From assembly GCA_021234155.1 (NCBI GenBank), contig JAJEKV010000127.1:124001-188000 (forward strand): 64,000 nt of DNA. Direction: 5' to 3'. This stretch comes from Isoetes taiwanensis (taxonomy: Eukaryota > Streptophyta > Lycopodiopsida > Isoetales > Isoetaceae). Shown here piece by piece: positions 1-11,751 of the stretch; within the stretch, counting starts at the first letter, position 1, and every line of letters starts with the position of its first letter. The translations under genes were made by a program, and so were the position numbers. The notes under the pieces were generated by a model. It was not told the origin of the DNA, did not search any database, and was given only the letters and a program-made list of their open reading frames with translations.

Positions 1-87
1 CTATTCTATTCTATTCTATTCTATTCTGTATAATAGATAGTATGCCAACATAAATGAGAATGAGAATGAGAATGAGAATGAGAATGG
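1..87. repeat. Microsatellites (CTATT)n and (GAGAAT)n
   Basis: Positions 1-28 are a pure run of the pentamer CTATT, and 52-86 are a run of GAGAAT units. The same TTCTA/TATTC pentamer family recurs at about 51060-51105 and, inverted, near 31232 and 59765. It looks like a common simple repeat of this genome. No coding signal. Confidence 0.9.
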
Positions 88-3000
88 ACCAACATGAATG
101 TATGTTATCTGACGATGTACATGTTGAAACTCCATGCATTAGTTAATAAGGCCATATCTAAGCATGAAGGCACTAATGCCCAATGTTCTCTTCAATATCT
201 AATCTTTTGGTTACTTCCTGCGCAGATCCATTTGAAGTAACTTGGTTCAACAAAAACAATCAATTGTCAATACATGTGTAAAAAGCACAATGGACATTGG
301 AGCCCAACATTGTCCAATACCTAAAATACTCTGTAGACATTTGGTTGCTTATCTCAACCAATATCTGATTGTTTCTGAGAATGCTAAGTTTTGATTGTAT
401 GCTGACAACGAGCTGCATTTTATATTTGAAGGTATGGTCTTACATTTGCATGCTTTCCCTATATTCATCTCTTGCAAGACATCAAATCGAACTGTTTCTT
501 CCCTTCTTTGCATGCAGGTTCATCAATCTTTTCATGGAATAACTATTTTTAAGAGGTTCATCATTTTGTAGAGTACATCGAAGACATTTTGTGAAGATTT
601 TCGGACCTGCCAAAGATTACGACGACGCTTCATATATTTTGGTAAGTTTGACAGTTGTCCTTCCAGGTCTAAGATTTATTCATTCCTTTCTAATATGAAT
701 GTTAAAAACAAACTCTGGAGCCAGTGAATTAACTTTGATTCTCATTGCATCATATATATTAGAATTGCATTGTGTTGGCATAAATTGTAAATTTGAAGAT
801 GTAGCATGGTTAAAATTATAAAATGTAGTTGTTTTTATATATAGTTGTTGCTTGCAGGATTTGAGCCATTTGGCCAAAGCATCTGGCCAAATAGACCTTG
901 CTCATGGCAATGCAGATTTTCATTTGCTGGTATATAGTGGTTATCCAGTTGCATCTAGGGTAGCTAAATTTAGCTTCAACATACAGCGTTGGATGATTAT
1001 ATGTTTGCATCTGGAAAAGCTTACATATTGTAGACAGTACTTGAAGCGATAATACAGGACTTAATGCAACATCTTTATTTCTTTTGATGATTGAGAACCA
1101 AGATTCCATGGCATTATATCTGGCAGCTAGGACAAACTCATAACGAATGACCTTATTTCCAGAAGCTGGACGAGCTTTTTTATTTACTTGAGTTTTATAA
1201 TTGCATGCGGTGTTTTTGCATGCCTCTAGAACATGTGCCTATTTGATCATAACTCATGATACAGATCAAACGTTTCTCCTTATGCCGACAAGAGAACATG
1301 ACTTGAATACCGAATTATCAAGTACATACTATCTGTTGTTGGAGAACACTTATATTTGGTCTTGCACGAATGGTGCATATGCTTAGGTTCTTTTTTCGAA
1401 AACTCATGCCAACCTTCAATTCTGTTTAGACAGTTTTCTGGGGATCAGTTTTATCTGCTTTCTTGCCCATGTTGTATGACCCATTGCTTTGGTATGCACA
1501 AACACATGGCATAGGTTTTTGGATTAGAGCATTTTCAATGGGAAGCATGTGGCCCATACACAGGAGGTCGACAAAGAAAGAGATTACTTGTGAGCATGAC
1601 ATTTTTGGTCAGCACAAGATGAGAATTGATCAAATTTCTATTATTTAGCATTTGAAAATGTTCTTCAAGAGATCAGTAATAAGTCCTTTCTTCTTTGCAA
1701 AACATATCAACTCTATGTACTTAGTAACAACTCTCAATAGAGTTGTTTGTTTGTTATAAATAGAGGGCAAAAACTGTAACAGATGGTTGCATCAATCAAT
1801 CTAAATTTGTCATGTCCTATTGCAGAAGTGCCCCTTTCACTGTGAATAAGCTCTCACGTTTTAGCTCAGTCTAAGGACATGTGAAGTTTCTTTATAGAAT
1901 GGTTCAAGGCAAGTGGCTGCGCTCTTTTTATTGGCACAACTGTGTAAGCATTTTGCTATGATGCTTCTCTGCATTACTTCTCATTTTCCGTTGTGGCATT
2001 TCTAGACATGGACAAAATATTCCCTATCTTTCAGGCACAACCAGGCTTAGACAAATTAGTTAAAGGTGAGTACATTATCATGCTTCAGGTCAAGGGTATA
2101 TGGGAATAATCCATTGTCGAACTAGCCGAATTATTAAACACAAGTTGTTGCAGATAAGTGTTTCCTACACAAAGACATCGCACACCTGAAGTTAGGTATG
2201 AATATTCTGAAACATTTACATATTTTGCTTGCTTAATGGATGATTTCTTCATATTCTCTTTATATATTGCATTCCTTTCCACCCAAGGCATTTGGTTATA
2301 GATCTCTTGCATATATAAAGTAATATTGTGCAGGTGACCGAAACCCTGGCAACCTAGAAAAATACATTAACATTATCTACTAAACTAGGAATTTGTTCCA
2401 AAAATGATGCCAAGAAAATGCATTGGTTTCTCATTTTTCTTCAATAGAAAAACTATTCGATAAGAGTTCAAAAACATAGAATTGTGGAATATGTTATTGG
2501 GCATGCTCATATTTTAGACATGCTGTAGCAAATTATTAAGCGTCCATATATTTACATATCAAATATGATGCCAGAACTCTTATGCTAAGTTCAACATCAA
2601 GCTAGCTTGCAGAAGCTATTTCTACATCTTATTGGGAAAATAATAAGGTTTCTTAAATTGTCAAAGCTTTGACCTGCACCACTGACACCCCTAACTCTTT
2701 ATGAGTTAAAAAGTTGAAATGAAATGTTAAGGAGCACTCAAAAGATTAATATTTAACTTCCTAATTATGGGCTTTACGTTTACTTGAATAGAGGAATGCA
2801 ATACTAGACACCACTTTTGCAATTTTTCCATCCAACCAGATGTCATTTGTTCAATATGACTCTACATCAAATAGGTTTCCTTTATTGGATATTATATGAT
2901 CTGGAATCCTCATGCAAAATGTGCAGTGCTCTCCAGTATAAGCCCCCAGACCTCATGTCTGCATTGCTCTTTCTCCAAGGCCATTAATCTATTTTCTTAT

Positions 3001-3358
3001 ATTGTTTGTATTTGTGGAAACAAATATTCTTATTTGCTTTTATCTTGGTGCTAGATATGACTCTTGAAGGCAAACACTAAAAAATAAGCTGCATGATCAG
3101 CATGCAAAGGCCATGCAGCTTTGACAGACTTTTATGCAAGCACCTTGGAAGCCTTATTGGTGTCACCTATGTCCATGCATTTCTATGTGATCGGGGCATA
3201 GGCAAGTAATTAAGCCTAGGTAAGTAAGAAGACACAAGTCTTATTTCCTCATTAGATTGGGTATCAAGACCTTGCAAATGAAGTTCTATAGCCAAGTAGT
3301 CCACAGAAGTGGCACCCTACAACTTAGGAGAATGTGAGTCTCTTAATGCCAAGCAGAG
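88..3358. other. Non-coding stretch with no recognised gene
   Basis: AT-rich sequence with only short, unconvincing ORFs (longest about 97 codons, no recognisable motif). No LTR ends, terminal inverted repeats or RNA genes were identified. It may contain very old element remains that cannot be recognised by eye. Confidence 0.6.
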
Positions 3359-3362
3359 ATTC

Positions 3363-3508
3363 AAGGCGTTGATTAGGTTTAGAAACAATAGAATTGCAAG
3401 ATGTTTTATCACGGTTGAAACCAAATGATAGCATGTCATAATTACTACCTGAGCAATAATACATCACAATGCTAGGCAACAGACATCAGGCATGATGACC
3501 AAACCATA
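3363..3508. repeat. Host repeat, copy 1, left of the LARD-like element
   Basis: This block is closely similar to 34071-34240 on the far side of the 30.5-kb nest. Shared landmarks in the same order are gattaggtttagaaacaata, ccaaatgatagcatgtcata, cctgagcaataa and caatgctaggcaac. The two blocks were presumably a short tandem duplication of roughly 150 bp before the LTR element inserted between, or at the start of, one copy. Confidence 0.75.
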
Positions 3509-3513
3509 GATTT

Positions 3514-4949
3514 TGTAACGAGCTTGGCCCGTTGGTAGGCATGTAATTTACATTTCATTATTGATGCTTATGGAGAATATTTCATTTAATCATTACATGA
3601 GAAATACATACTATGTATGAGGAGTTTATACTAAATTCATGTGGTAAAACCAAAGGGCATCATCTTCTATGAGGGTTTCTGGAAGGAGGCAGAAGAGCAA
3701 TTTTTGGGCAGTTTTGCTGGCCGAAATTTGGAGCATCATATCTCGGCAACCCGAGATCCAATTCAGGTAATTCTTACTTTGTTGGAAAGGCCTTCCAATC
3801 AGCTTTCCGGATTGGGTCTGATAAGGCTGAAATTCATCCGTATGAGGGAGGTATGGCAGAAAGAGTGAAGCTGTCAGAATTGACTGAACCATTGTATCTC
3901 TTTGTGCAGCTTGCTTCCTGGAGCTAGGAGCTGAAAAGAGGGGATATTTTGAGAAGAAAACAGGTACAAGGAGTCAAATGATCGTCATTGAAGTGGTTCT
4001 CAGGTGGGTGGTTTGCCGCTTACATGAGGGGAAGCTTAGATTGCTTAGATTATTCTTGTTGTTGAAGGAGAATCATGATTTAATGATTTGAATTAAGAGT
4101 ATAAAGGAATCTGGGTGATCCTGAATGTGATAATGTGAGATTGAATGTCTTTTGCCACATTGGTATATAAGAAGAAGTAAGAATTAAGCTATTGTAAGAA
4201 GTCTGGAAATAGTCCTTAGAATTGTAGATGGTAGGGCAGACCTTGTATATTGTAAAGGGGATTCTGGCAATAGCAATATAGAGATTGTTCTGCTTGGAGA
4301 AGCCAGAATTCAATTAGAACCTTGAGATCATGTAGTTTATGAGGGTTGCATGGAGGTTCTAACAAGGGCACGAAAGGCGCCATCGGCACCATGAAGCTAA
4401 TTTAGAAGGTAGACAAAGATGTATATATAACTTTGGTGATTAGATTGAAGTAAGATGCTAAAATAAACTATGATAGGGAATTGCACTGCTAAGAAACAAC
4501 CGTGGAGGTTATGTGAGATATGTTAATCTTTCAGTTAGATAGTAAGAGAATGTATGCCAAAGCGGCCTAAAGAAGCTTATGGGGGCTTCTGCAGTATGGC
4601 AATGGCATGAAGTATTGCTGGCCAAATAAAATGCTAAGTTATATAAACTAACTTATTAGTAAGAAAGACAAGCTAAATATATTGAATTGCTTATGAGTAT
4701 TCTGTAAAATGTTCACTCCTTATGGAGGGAGTGACTTTTGGAAAGCACGCTGGTAGAAGTATGTTGTAGTTGCTAGGTGATCCTTGTACCTTATATGGAT
4801 GTAAATTGTAGGGATATCATAATTATTTGGGAATAGAACATTATGACATCCTAGAATAAGCTTTTCCTATGGGGAGGAAAATGCTAGACCTTTTATGTGT
4901 TCTTGTATAGTATATCTAGACATGCTAAATGCTTGGATACCATGGTGAT
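3514..4949 (+). repeat. 5' LTR of LARD-like element, first part
   Basis: Aligns nearly base for base with 31458-32893 of the 3' LTR, with scattered substitutions and a few small indels. It breaks off after GTGAT at 4945-4949, which recurs at 27271-27275 where the LTR resumes. The short ORFs inside it are also present in the 3' LTR and have no recognisable domain. Confidence 0.92.
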
Positions 4950-5479
4950 TGTTGAATTTAGCCTTTATGTTGAAAAGGGGAAGACGTGTACACGTGTCCT
5001 ATTACTGGAAAGCGGTGTATTACCTGCAACAATAGTAACAGGTGAAGGCAACAGACGGGGTGGACGAACAGTGAAAAAGGGAAAAGGAACAGACCAGGGA
5101 AATTGAAGCGACAGAGTGGTGTCTGGGAGCTGGCATGATCAAGTGAAGCGGGAATCGATAGAGGAGGTGACGGAGGGAACGAGGTGGAGAGGTCTGAGAC
5201 CGGAAGAAGCGAACCAGGGCAGAAGACCGGAGAGGTGCTTGGGCTGTCGGGATTGACAGAAGACAGGTCAGGGGGTCTCAGGAGTTGTCGATTTCTGCAG
5301 AGACAGACCAGTGGGTTTTGGAGTCTTTGAGATTTACAGTGCAGGGTGACGGTGTTGGTTCCCACATTGTGCAAGGTGTATCCCAGATGTATCCCAGATT
5401 GTTATCTGGTGGAGATTGTCTGAGAAGGAGGAAGAGACCGGCTGTCTTGGGTTCAAATCCCAGGCTCTATTTTCTATTA
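4950..5479 (+). repeat. Copia 5' LTR (530 bp)
   Basis: Starts TGTTGAATTT right after the GTGAT duplication and ends TTTTCTATTA just before the primer site. Its terminal CA has become TA; the 3' copy still ends CTATCA. An 11-bp direct duplication (gtatcccagat) near 5379-5401 is absent from the 3' LTR. Near its end lies a tRNA B-box-like string (gggttcaaatccc) that is part of the LTR, not a tRNA gene. Confidence 0.88.
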
Positions 5480-5480
5480 G

Positions 5481-5492
5481 TGGTATCAGAGC
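5481..5492 (+). other. Copia primer-binding site (initiator tRNA-Met)
   Basis: TGGTATCAGAGC lies one base after the 5' LTR and is complementary to the 3' end of plant initiator tRNA-Met, the usual primer for copia minus-strand DNA synthesis. Confidence 0.9.
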
Positions 5493-5506
5493 GACGGGTC
5501 ATAATT

Positions 5507-6673
5507 ATGGAGACAAATTCTGCTGCAACAGTTCCACTGACCATTGACTCAGGAGCTGAGAGAACTGTGATTGCTTCAAGAAAATTAATAAAGGAGATAA
5601 AGGAATCAGATACTCCTTGTGTGCAGATGGGAAATGGGCATTTGCATGAAGTAAAATGATGTGGAAAGTTGGAGTTTTATCATGAAGGTGAAGATAAAAT
5701 ATGTTTGGAGAATGCTTTATATACTCCTGGTATGTTATTTAACTTGATTTCAGTTGCAGACTTAGTAGACTCGGGATATAAAGTAAATTTTGATTCTTAT
5801 CGTTGTGAAATGGTGGGTAACGGTAGAAGGATATATGCAAGAAGAAAAGGGAAATTGTATTGCTTGGATGCTGTGCCTTGTGTTGGAAGTGTTAATTTAT
5901 TAGATTTGTGGCATCTCAGACTTGGCCATGTAAATAATGCAACCATAAAAATCATGAGCAAACATAATTTGGTAGAAGATTTGCCGAACAGCATAACTGC
6001 AGAAGAGCACAAAATTTGTCGTGGTTGTGTGCTTGGGAAGCAAACTAGACACAATTTTAAGCCCAGGTTTGCCAAGACTTTGGGACTTTTGAATGTGGTA
6101 CATACAGATTTGTGCGGACCGATGCGTGTTCAGAGTATGAGTGGCAAGACATATTTCATCACATTTATTGATGATTTTTCCCGGAGAACAAAATGTTATT
6201 TTTTGAAATCGAAGGATCAAGCATTCCAGGCATTCCAATTGTATCTAGCAGAAGCTGAACGAGAGACATCTAGGAAGTTGAAACGCTTGCGCTCAGATTC
6301 AGGGGGAGAATATATGTCTCGGGCATTCATGCAGTTTTGTTGTGAGAAAGGGATTAGACGTCAATTAACATGCAGATATACGCCACAGCAGAATGGCATC
6401 GCGGAGAGAAAAAACAGGACACTTATGAACGCGGTAAGATCTATGTTAAAACATGCAGGGTTGCCTAACTATCTCTGGGCAGAAGCGGTTCAGGCTGCAT
6501 GTTACATTCAAAATAAATTGCCATCTGCTGGTATCCAAGGAAGAATTCCTGAAGAGGTATGGTCTGGTAGAAAACAATCTGTAAAGAGACTGCGTGCATA
6601 TGGTTGTTTAGGGTATATGCATGTGCCAGAAGAATTGCGGTCCAAACTAGATGATCGTAGCATAGAAACATAG
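5507..6673 (+). pseudogene. Copia pol, protease remnant and integrase
   Basis: Reading begins at ATG 5507. The protease motif IDSGAE appears after about a dozen residues, so gag and its zinc knuckle are deleted. A stop at about 5657-5659 splits protease from the next ORF (5669-6673). That ORF carries the integrase zinc-binding region (WHLRLGH then CRGC) and the catalytic core: first Asp in HTDLCGP, second in RSDSGGEY, Glu in NGIAERKN. An in-frame TAG at 6671-6673 interrupts the conserved LVGY..GYRLYDP stretch. The enzyme would have inserted element DNA into the genome; this copy cannot make a complete polyprotein. Confidence 0.88.
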
Positions 6674-7487
6674 TTGGTTGGGTATGAGGACCAAGGGTAC
6701 AGACTATATGATCCTAAAACCAAGAAAATTTATATAAGTCGGGATGTGGTATTTGACGAGACTAAATTTTATAAAGATAGGGCAATTAAAAGTGATGTGT
6801 CAGAAGAAAAAGAGAAAGTGCAGCCCTGGGCGCCAGAGGGATGGTTGACGATGAAAATGATGATGAAAATGAAACAGGAATTCAAGTACAAGATGGAGGT
6901 ATGGAAAGCCCTATAGAAATAGGAAGTAGTGACACAGAAGAACATGTAGTAGAAGAGGGAGAGAATGGTAGAAGATATTACTGTGGAAGAACAACAGCCA
7001 GTAGAAGAAATTCAAGGTATAGAAGACTGTGGAAGAACAACAGCCAGTAGAAGAAATTCAAGTTCACATCCGCAAAACTGATGCAGAAAGGCTGAAACAA
7101 GAAGCTCCCATTGATGTATCGAAGTATGGAAGAGATGAGCATGGGAGGAGCACTCGTGAGCGCAGACTTCCAAAGAAATTTGACGCCTATGAACTTGGAA
7201 GAAGCACGCAAGAGCAACGGCCAGGAATGCTGTGTGTTAAAGAGCCTGAAACTTATGATGAAGCTGTCAATTCTCCTAATGCAGACAAGTGGAGAAAAGC
7301 AATGCAAGAGGAACTCGAGTCATTCAAGCAGACAGGTACCTATGATCTCACACCTAGGCCAAAAGGTAAAAATGTGGTAGGATGTAAATGGATCTTTAAA
7401 ATAAAAAAGGGAGCTGACGAAAACATTGAAAGATATAAAGCTAGATTGGTGGCTCGAGGATTTACTCAAGAAGCTGGTAAAGATTAT
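6674..7487 (+). pseudogene. Copia pol, linker and start of reverse transcriptase
   Basis: Continues the copia polyprotein through the variable acidic linker (6674-7050) into the start of reverse transcriptase (WRKAMQEELESF, then GCKWIFKIKKG, then YKARLVARGFTQ). A 46-bp tandem duplication (units starting near 6981 and 7027, with CAGCCAGTAGAAGAAATTCA) is not a multiple of three and shifts the frame within the linker. The coding sequence stops at the retroposon insertion after QEAGKDY. Confidence 0.85.
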
Positions 7488-7904
7488 TATTATTTTTTTT
7501 TTTTTGAGAGAAAGGGCAAAATTTTCTTTCTATGGCAACGGTGGACAGAATGGCGGCTTCTCCTCTTGTCTCTTCATTCTCTTGTAGGTTCGGCACAGGC
7601 AGAAGCTATGGCGGTTTCTTGCAAATCTTGGCAGCAGAGAATGGCTATGGCGGTCTCAAGATCCGATTCTTCTTCTCTCTCTTCTTTCTTGATCAGATTT
7701 CTCTCTTGGCTTGCTTACAGATAGTTGGAGCAGAGTTATGGCGATGGATTCCTCTGTAGATTCGGCAGTATAGCTATGGCAGGCGGAATGGCAGCGAGTA
7801 TGGCGGCAGCTTCATCCTCCTTTTCTCTTCTTCTTACATCACATTCAGATCTCCAAGAACAATTTCCTGCTGCCTTCCGAGATCATTTTTTCTCATTTTT
7901 TCTA
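7488..7904 (-). mobile_element. Short retroposon (SINE-like) with poly(A) tail, inserted in copia pol
   Basis: The insert is bounded by a perfect 13-bp direct repeat, TGGTAAAGATTAT (7475-7487 and 7905-7917), exactly where the reverse transcriptase reading frame breaks and resumes (GKDY then HDTFSPIVKL). It begins on the plus strand with a T-run (about 7493-7505), so the element lies on the minus strand with a 3' A tail. A long, variable target duplication plus poly(A) is the mark of target-primed reverse transcription by LINE machinery. No tRNA A/B boxes were seen. The body repeats a CCGCCATAGC-like motif several times (minus strand). The family is not recognised; a processed transcript fragment is the alternative. 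Confidence 0.82.
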
Positions 7905-7917
7905 TGGTAAAGATTAT

Positions 7918-8441
7918 CATGACACCTTTTCCCCTATTGTTAAACTAACAAGTTTGCGGGCTTTGATTGCTATAGCAGTTGAGCATGATTTAGAGCTCAA
8001 CCATATGGATGTAAAAACGGCTTTTCTCAATGGGGATTTAGAAGAGGAGATTTATATGGAGCAACCAGTTGGATTTGAGGTGCAAGGAAATAAGGTCTGC
8101 AAATTGAAAAAGGCAGTGTATGGGCTTAGGCAAGCAACTAGACAGTGGTACGTATGCATGAATAGCTTTCTGTTATCGCAGGGGTTTGAAAAGTTGCAAA
8201 GTGAAGGTAATCTCTACATTAAAAGGATAGATGATAAATTTTGCATCATAGCATTGTATGTAGATGATTGTGTTATGAGTGCTAATGACAGAAAGTTTAT
8301 GGATCAGTTGTGTTGAGAGCTAGATTTCAGATGAGTGATCTTGGTAAACTAAAAAAACTTTTGGGCATGGAGGTTTATAGAGATAGACAAACTGGAGAAT
8401 TGGCTTTAACACAAGTGCAGTATATTAAGAAGATGTTGGGG
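7918..8441 (+). pseudogene. Copia pol, reverse transcriptase core
   Basis: Resumes directly after the retroposon. It shows the first catalytic Asp region (MDVKTAFLNGDLEEEIYM), KAVYGLRQATRQWY, and the catalytic YVDD box (near 8254-8270). A frameshift at about 8313 follows YVDD: the next conserved stretch (FQMSDLGKLKKLLGMEV, then TQVQYIKKML) is in another frame. The sequence is cut at 8441 by the DNA transposon. The remaining part is at 26289. Confidence 0.88.
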
Positions 8442-8475
8442 GTGTAAAATCGCTAGTGGGGTACAACTTTTGGCG
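8442..8475 (+). repeat. Left terminal inverted repeat of the DNA transposon
   Basis: GTGTAAAATCG then CTAGTGGGG matches the minus-strand reading of the right end (GTGCAAAATCG then GTACTGGG), with mismatches. It lies exactly where the copia frame is lost. Confidence 0.7.
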
Positions 8476-8587
8476 AAGCATTTAAGCACTTTAAGTGCTG
8501 AAACTCGCGGACGTCGAAGCCCGTCACGCCCTTCTCCCTCCTTTTCCCCTGGGCGCGAAAACTCAGATCAGTGTTTCACTGTTGACG

Positions 8588-8860
8588 ATGGAGGCATGGA
8601 GCGCGGATGATTTTCACAGCATCAGAGGTCTGTGCAATTCGGGGGTGAAGCCCCATGAGGAAGAAGCTTGGTTGGAAAATAATGTCACGGATCGAGATTG
8701 GGATTCTGTTTGGACAAAGAAGTTGAACAAGGGAAAGATAAAATGGCACTGTGCAAAGGAGCATCTTCAAGAGAAGTTGGAAACACTCTCTGTAAAAAAT
8801 CTACAAGAATTGTCACAACAAAGAAGTAAGAAAGCAATCGCCCTTGCTTTTTGCGTTTGA
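8588..8860 (+). CDS. Unknown ORF inside the DNA transposon
   Basis: An ATG-initiated 90-codon stretch (inside a longer open frame from 8495), rich in Trp, Lys and Glu, starting MEAWSADDFHSIRGL. The sequence after it, to about 9450, keeps a Lys/Glu-rich, coding-like look in shifting frames, as expected of a decayed coding region or a spliced exon. Position and orientation, opposite to the transposase, suggest a second transposon gene or a captured host fragment. No known domain was recognised and function is not assigned. Confidence 0.35.
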   Translation: MEAWSADDFHSIRGLCNSGVKPHEEEAWLENNVTDRDWDSVWTKKLNKGKIKWHCAKEHLQEKLETLSVKNLQELSQQRSKKAIALAFCV

Positions 8861-10800
8861 AAATTGCACTAGATCAATACTTGCACCGAGGAACACAAAG
8901 TAAAACGGGGCTGCATTTGTCGCGGCAATGCCAAAGATACCACAACAGAGGCGGATGTTGTAGCACATGTTAGGAAAATGAAATGAAGGCAAAGCCAAAG
9001 GTGGCGATTGGATCAAATGAGATCAAAGTGCATGTGATGAAAACATAAAACCTTAGAGAATGCAAAGACTGGGGAGATTGGAAAATCAGTTTTACTTATC
9101 ACAAAGAATCTGGAAGCAGAGGGAAGTGAGCTGAAAGGCAATGAGAAGGCCTCCAATTACGTAAAATGATGTTGGAAGAGGCTGAAAACAGTTTAAGACA
9201 AAGCCACAAATGATTTGGCTACAAAACAGGAGGAGTTCAAGCTTAATCCAACATGTGAGTTGGAGGCGAAATTAAAGATTTGGAGCATCGTCCGGATGGA
9301 AACTTGGCACAGAACAAGGTACAAAAAGCAATGAACCCTACATCCGTTAATGAGCAGGTCAAACGTAAACTCAAACTTGAGGAGGAGTTAAAAGTTCTCA
9401 AGAAGAACGAGAGACTTCGCATTTCTACATAAACAATTTGTGGAAGCTGAAAATGGATACTCCACGCAACATTTAGCATCTCTACTATTATACGAGATAA
9501 GTTGTTAGTGGAAGATCCATTTTATACATGTTCTAAGATGTGGTCCGGAATTCACTAAAGCTTACGAGGTTAAGTTTAGCAATGAATTGCCAACATGAGT
9601 ATCATATAGCTTGTTGTTCATTGTTGAGAGGAGGACAATGTATTCATGGTTGCCCCGAAAGGTGCCGAGGGTGTATTTGACGAGCTAGGTTTTGGCCATG
9701 TTGCGTGTGTGCTTCAAATAGTACACCAAAAAGGATGTGTTAATCCGGCCCCGCAATTGAGGTCTCACCATTCGTGGTTCAAAGAAGGACAATGGTGCCA
9801 TTTGAAGATGCACAACACCTGCAAAGTCCTATAGGAGTACATCAATTGACTGATTTGAATGCAACACAGTAACCACCACCACCACCCAAGAAGTCGTCCA
9901 AGAAGCTATAGAAGAAGTCAGAAACAAAGACCGGTTGTAAACACTGGCACTGGGGGTTGTGGAAAAAACAACAGACCGATTGTACACTAAAGAAGCACGT
10001 GATTCAAGATGGATGTCCATGATGAAGTGCTACAAGACTCACCCCAAAGATAGAAGAAATACTGCGCAGCCAAGACCGAGGAAGAAATGAAGTCACCGGT
10101 GAAGAACACACACAGATACAAGCCCCGGCCTAAGATAGATAGAAAGATTATGAAGCTATGCTTGGAAAGACTTTTACGGAAAAAACATTCTTGCAAGCCG
10201 CGGGTTTGTGAAGGAGGAATTGAGAAGGTTTATGGTGATGACGATTGTCATTCTCCATAATTATTGGCCTGTTTGTCATTTATGTAGGCCAAGGAATCCT
10301 ACACTTTTCATGTACCATCTTTATCTTAATTTAAGAATCTTTTTGCTATATTGTTTATGTAGTTCAATGCAGACTTGTCTATAAGTTTTTGCTATATTGT
10401 TTATATCTACTTCAATGCTGACTGAAAGGGATGCTTAAAACTTATCAAGTGCTTTAAAAAAAAAAATTGCCTGCAAGTGCTACTCTGGTATGAGTCTTAA
10501 TGGCACATACTGCTTATTGTCATGCAGTGACAGTTACTTTTATGTAGTTGCTTAACGCTAGCAGAAGTGTTAATATCATCATGTGCTTACTGTCATGCAG
10601 TTAAGGTGCAGTGCTTATTGTTAAGGTATATAACTGTTTGAAGGTAGCTGTTTATTGCATAAGTGCTCGTGTGTTCCAGTGCTTACTCAATCGCGGTAAT
10701 GGCTGAAACTGATTAAAATGCTTAGTGTTTGAAACTAATTAAAGAGCTAGAGCACTGTTACATTCAAGCAGAATCTGAATGGACTGCACAGGAATTCGAA
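8861..10800. other. Interior of the DNA transposon, no intact gene
   Basis: 8861 to about 9450 still looks like degraded Lys/Glu-rich coding sequence. 9640-10250 has only short ORFs. 10260-10800 is AT-rich, with imperfect recurrences of TTTTTGCTATATTGTTTAT and of GCTTACTGTCATGCAG-like strings. Confidence 0.45.
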
Positions 10801-10984
10801 CTTCATAAATGTGATAGATAGACAAAAATAACATTTGATAGAAGAAGAAGAAGAGATTTTAATGAAACAAAGATAGAAACAAAGTTACAAAATCGTTTGA
10901 TGGAAACAAGATTTTTTATAAAAAAAGGCCCCCAGGCCAGTGTACAAAAAACGTTATATACAAAATTTTTACAAAAAAAATTCG

Positions 10985-11630
10985 GCCCTGAGGCCAGTGT
11001 CTTCTTGAGGGCAGGGGGTGTCTTCTTCAAAGGGGGTGTCTTCTTCATCAAGGGGGCTTGTCTTCTTCATCAAGGGGGGGTGTCTTCTTCAAGGGGGGGT
11101 GTCTTCTTCATCTTCATCTGCTTCTGCATCTTCATTCTCCATCTGCAACAAATGAAAATGAAAGATTAAACAAACGAAAAATTGAAAATAGAAAACAAAT
11201 GCAAATGCATGTACCTTTAAGGACCGCCCTGAACTCCTCCAAGTCGGCTTCCTCTTCTTCCTCTTCCTCTTCTTCTTCTTTCTCTTCGTCTTCTTCTTCT
11301 TTCTCGGACTCGTCCTCTTCTTCTGAGTCCCCTATCCATCCCTGCATAACAGCAGTGACATATTCCTGCGAATTCATTTCCGATTCCTCATTTTCTAATT
11401 CCTCATAGGAATCAGAAGATGAGGAATCGGAATCAGATTCCTCCTCAAACTGGGAGGCGGAGGGGGTGAGAGGAGGCGCAGAGTGGGCAGGAGAGGAGGC
11501 AGCAGAGGCAGAAGAATTTCCCCGCAGAGGCGGAAGAGTGGAGGGAACACCCTTCGACGCTTTTAGTAAGCCTCTTCGAGGTGACCTCCCCTCCTCCGAT
11601 CTTGCTCGCCTTCATGCCTAATGGGCGGAA
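10985..11630 (-). pseudogene. Acidic, Ser/Glu-rich protein segment with one intron, in the DNA transposon
   Basis: On the minus strand an open stretch from about 11600 reads a basic, Ser/Pro/Ala-rich segment, then FEEESDSDSSSSDSYEELE, NSQEYVTAVMQGWIGDSEEE and a long run of Glu/Asp ending EEFRAVLKG. A donor-like GTACAT and acceptor-like TTGTTGCAG bound a candidate 70-bp intron (11146-11215). The next stretch (MENEDAEADEDEEDT) runs into repeated GAAGAAGACACCCCC units at about 10995-11110. The (TCT/TCC)n-rich DNA on the plus strand is the codon repeat for Glu. The start codon is not clear. A nuclear, acidic N-terminal region of a transposon protein is likely; function unknown. Confidence 0.4.
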
Positions 11631-11751
11631 TGAGGAATTGGGAGGCGGAGGCGGAGGAATTGGGAGGCAGAGTGCGAGAGGAATTCATGAGCGTGAGCTT
11701 GTGAGAAGAGCTTACGCCTTTAGGCGCCTACCGCTAAGTCCCGCGGCTTAG

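Noticed and set aside
3641-3868. 75-codon ORF conserved in both LARD LTRs (also 31585-31812)
   Set aside because: Conservation follows from LTR identity by replication; no domain, and one copy cannot be taken as independent evidence.
5445-5470. tRNA B-box-like string as a tRNA or SINE
   Set aside because: It lies inside both copia LTR copies, so it is part of the LTR.
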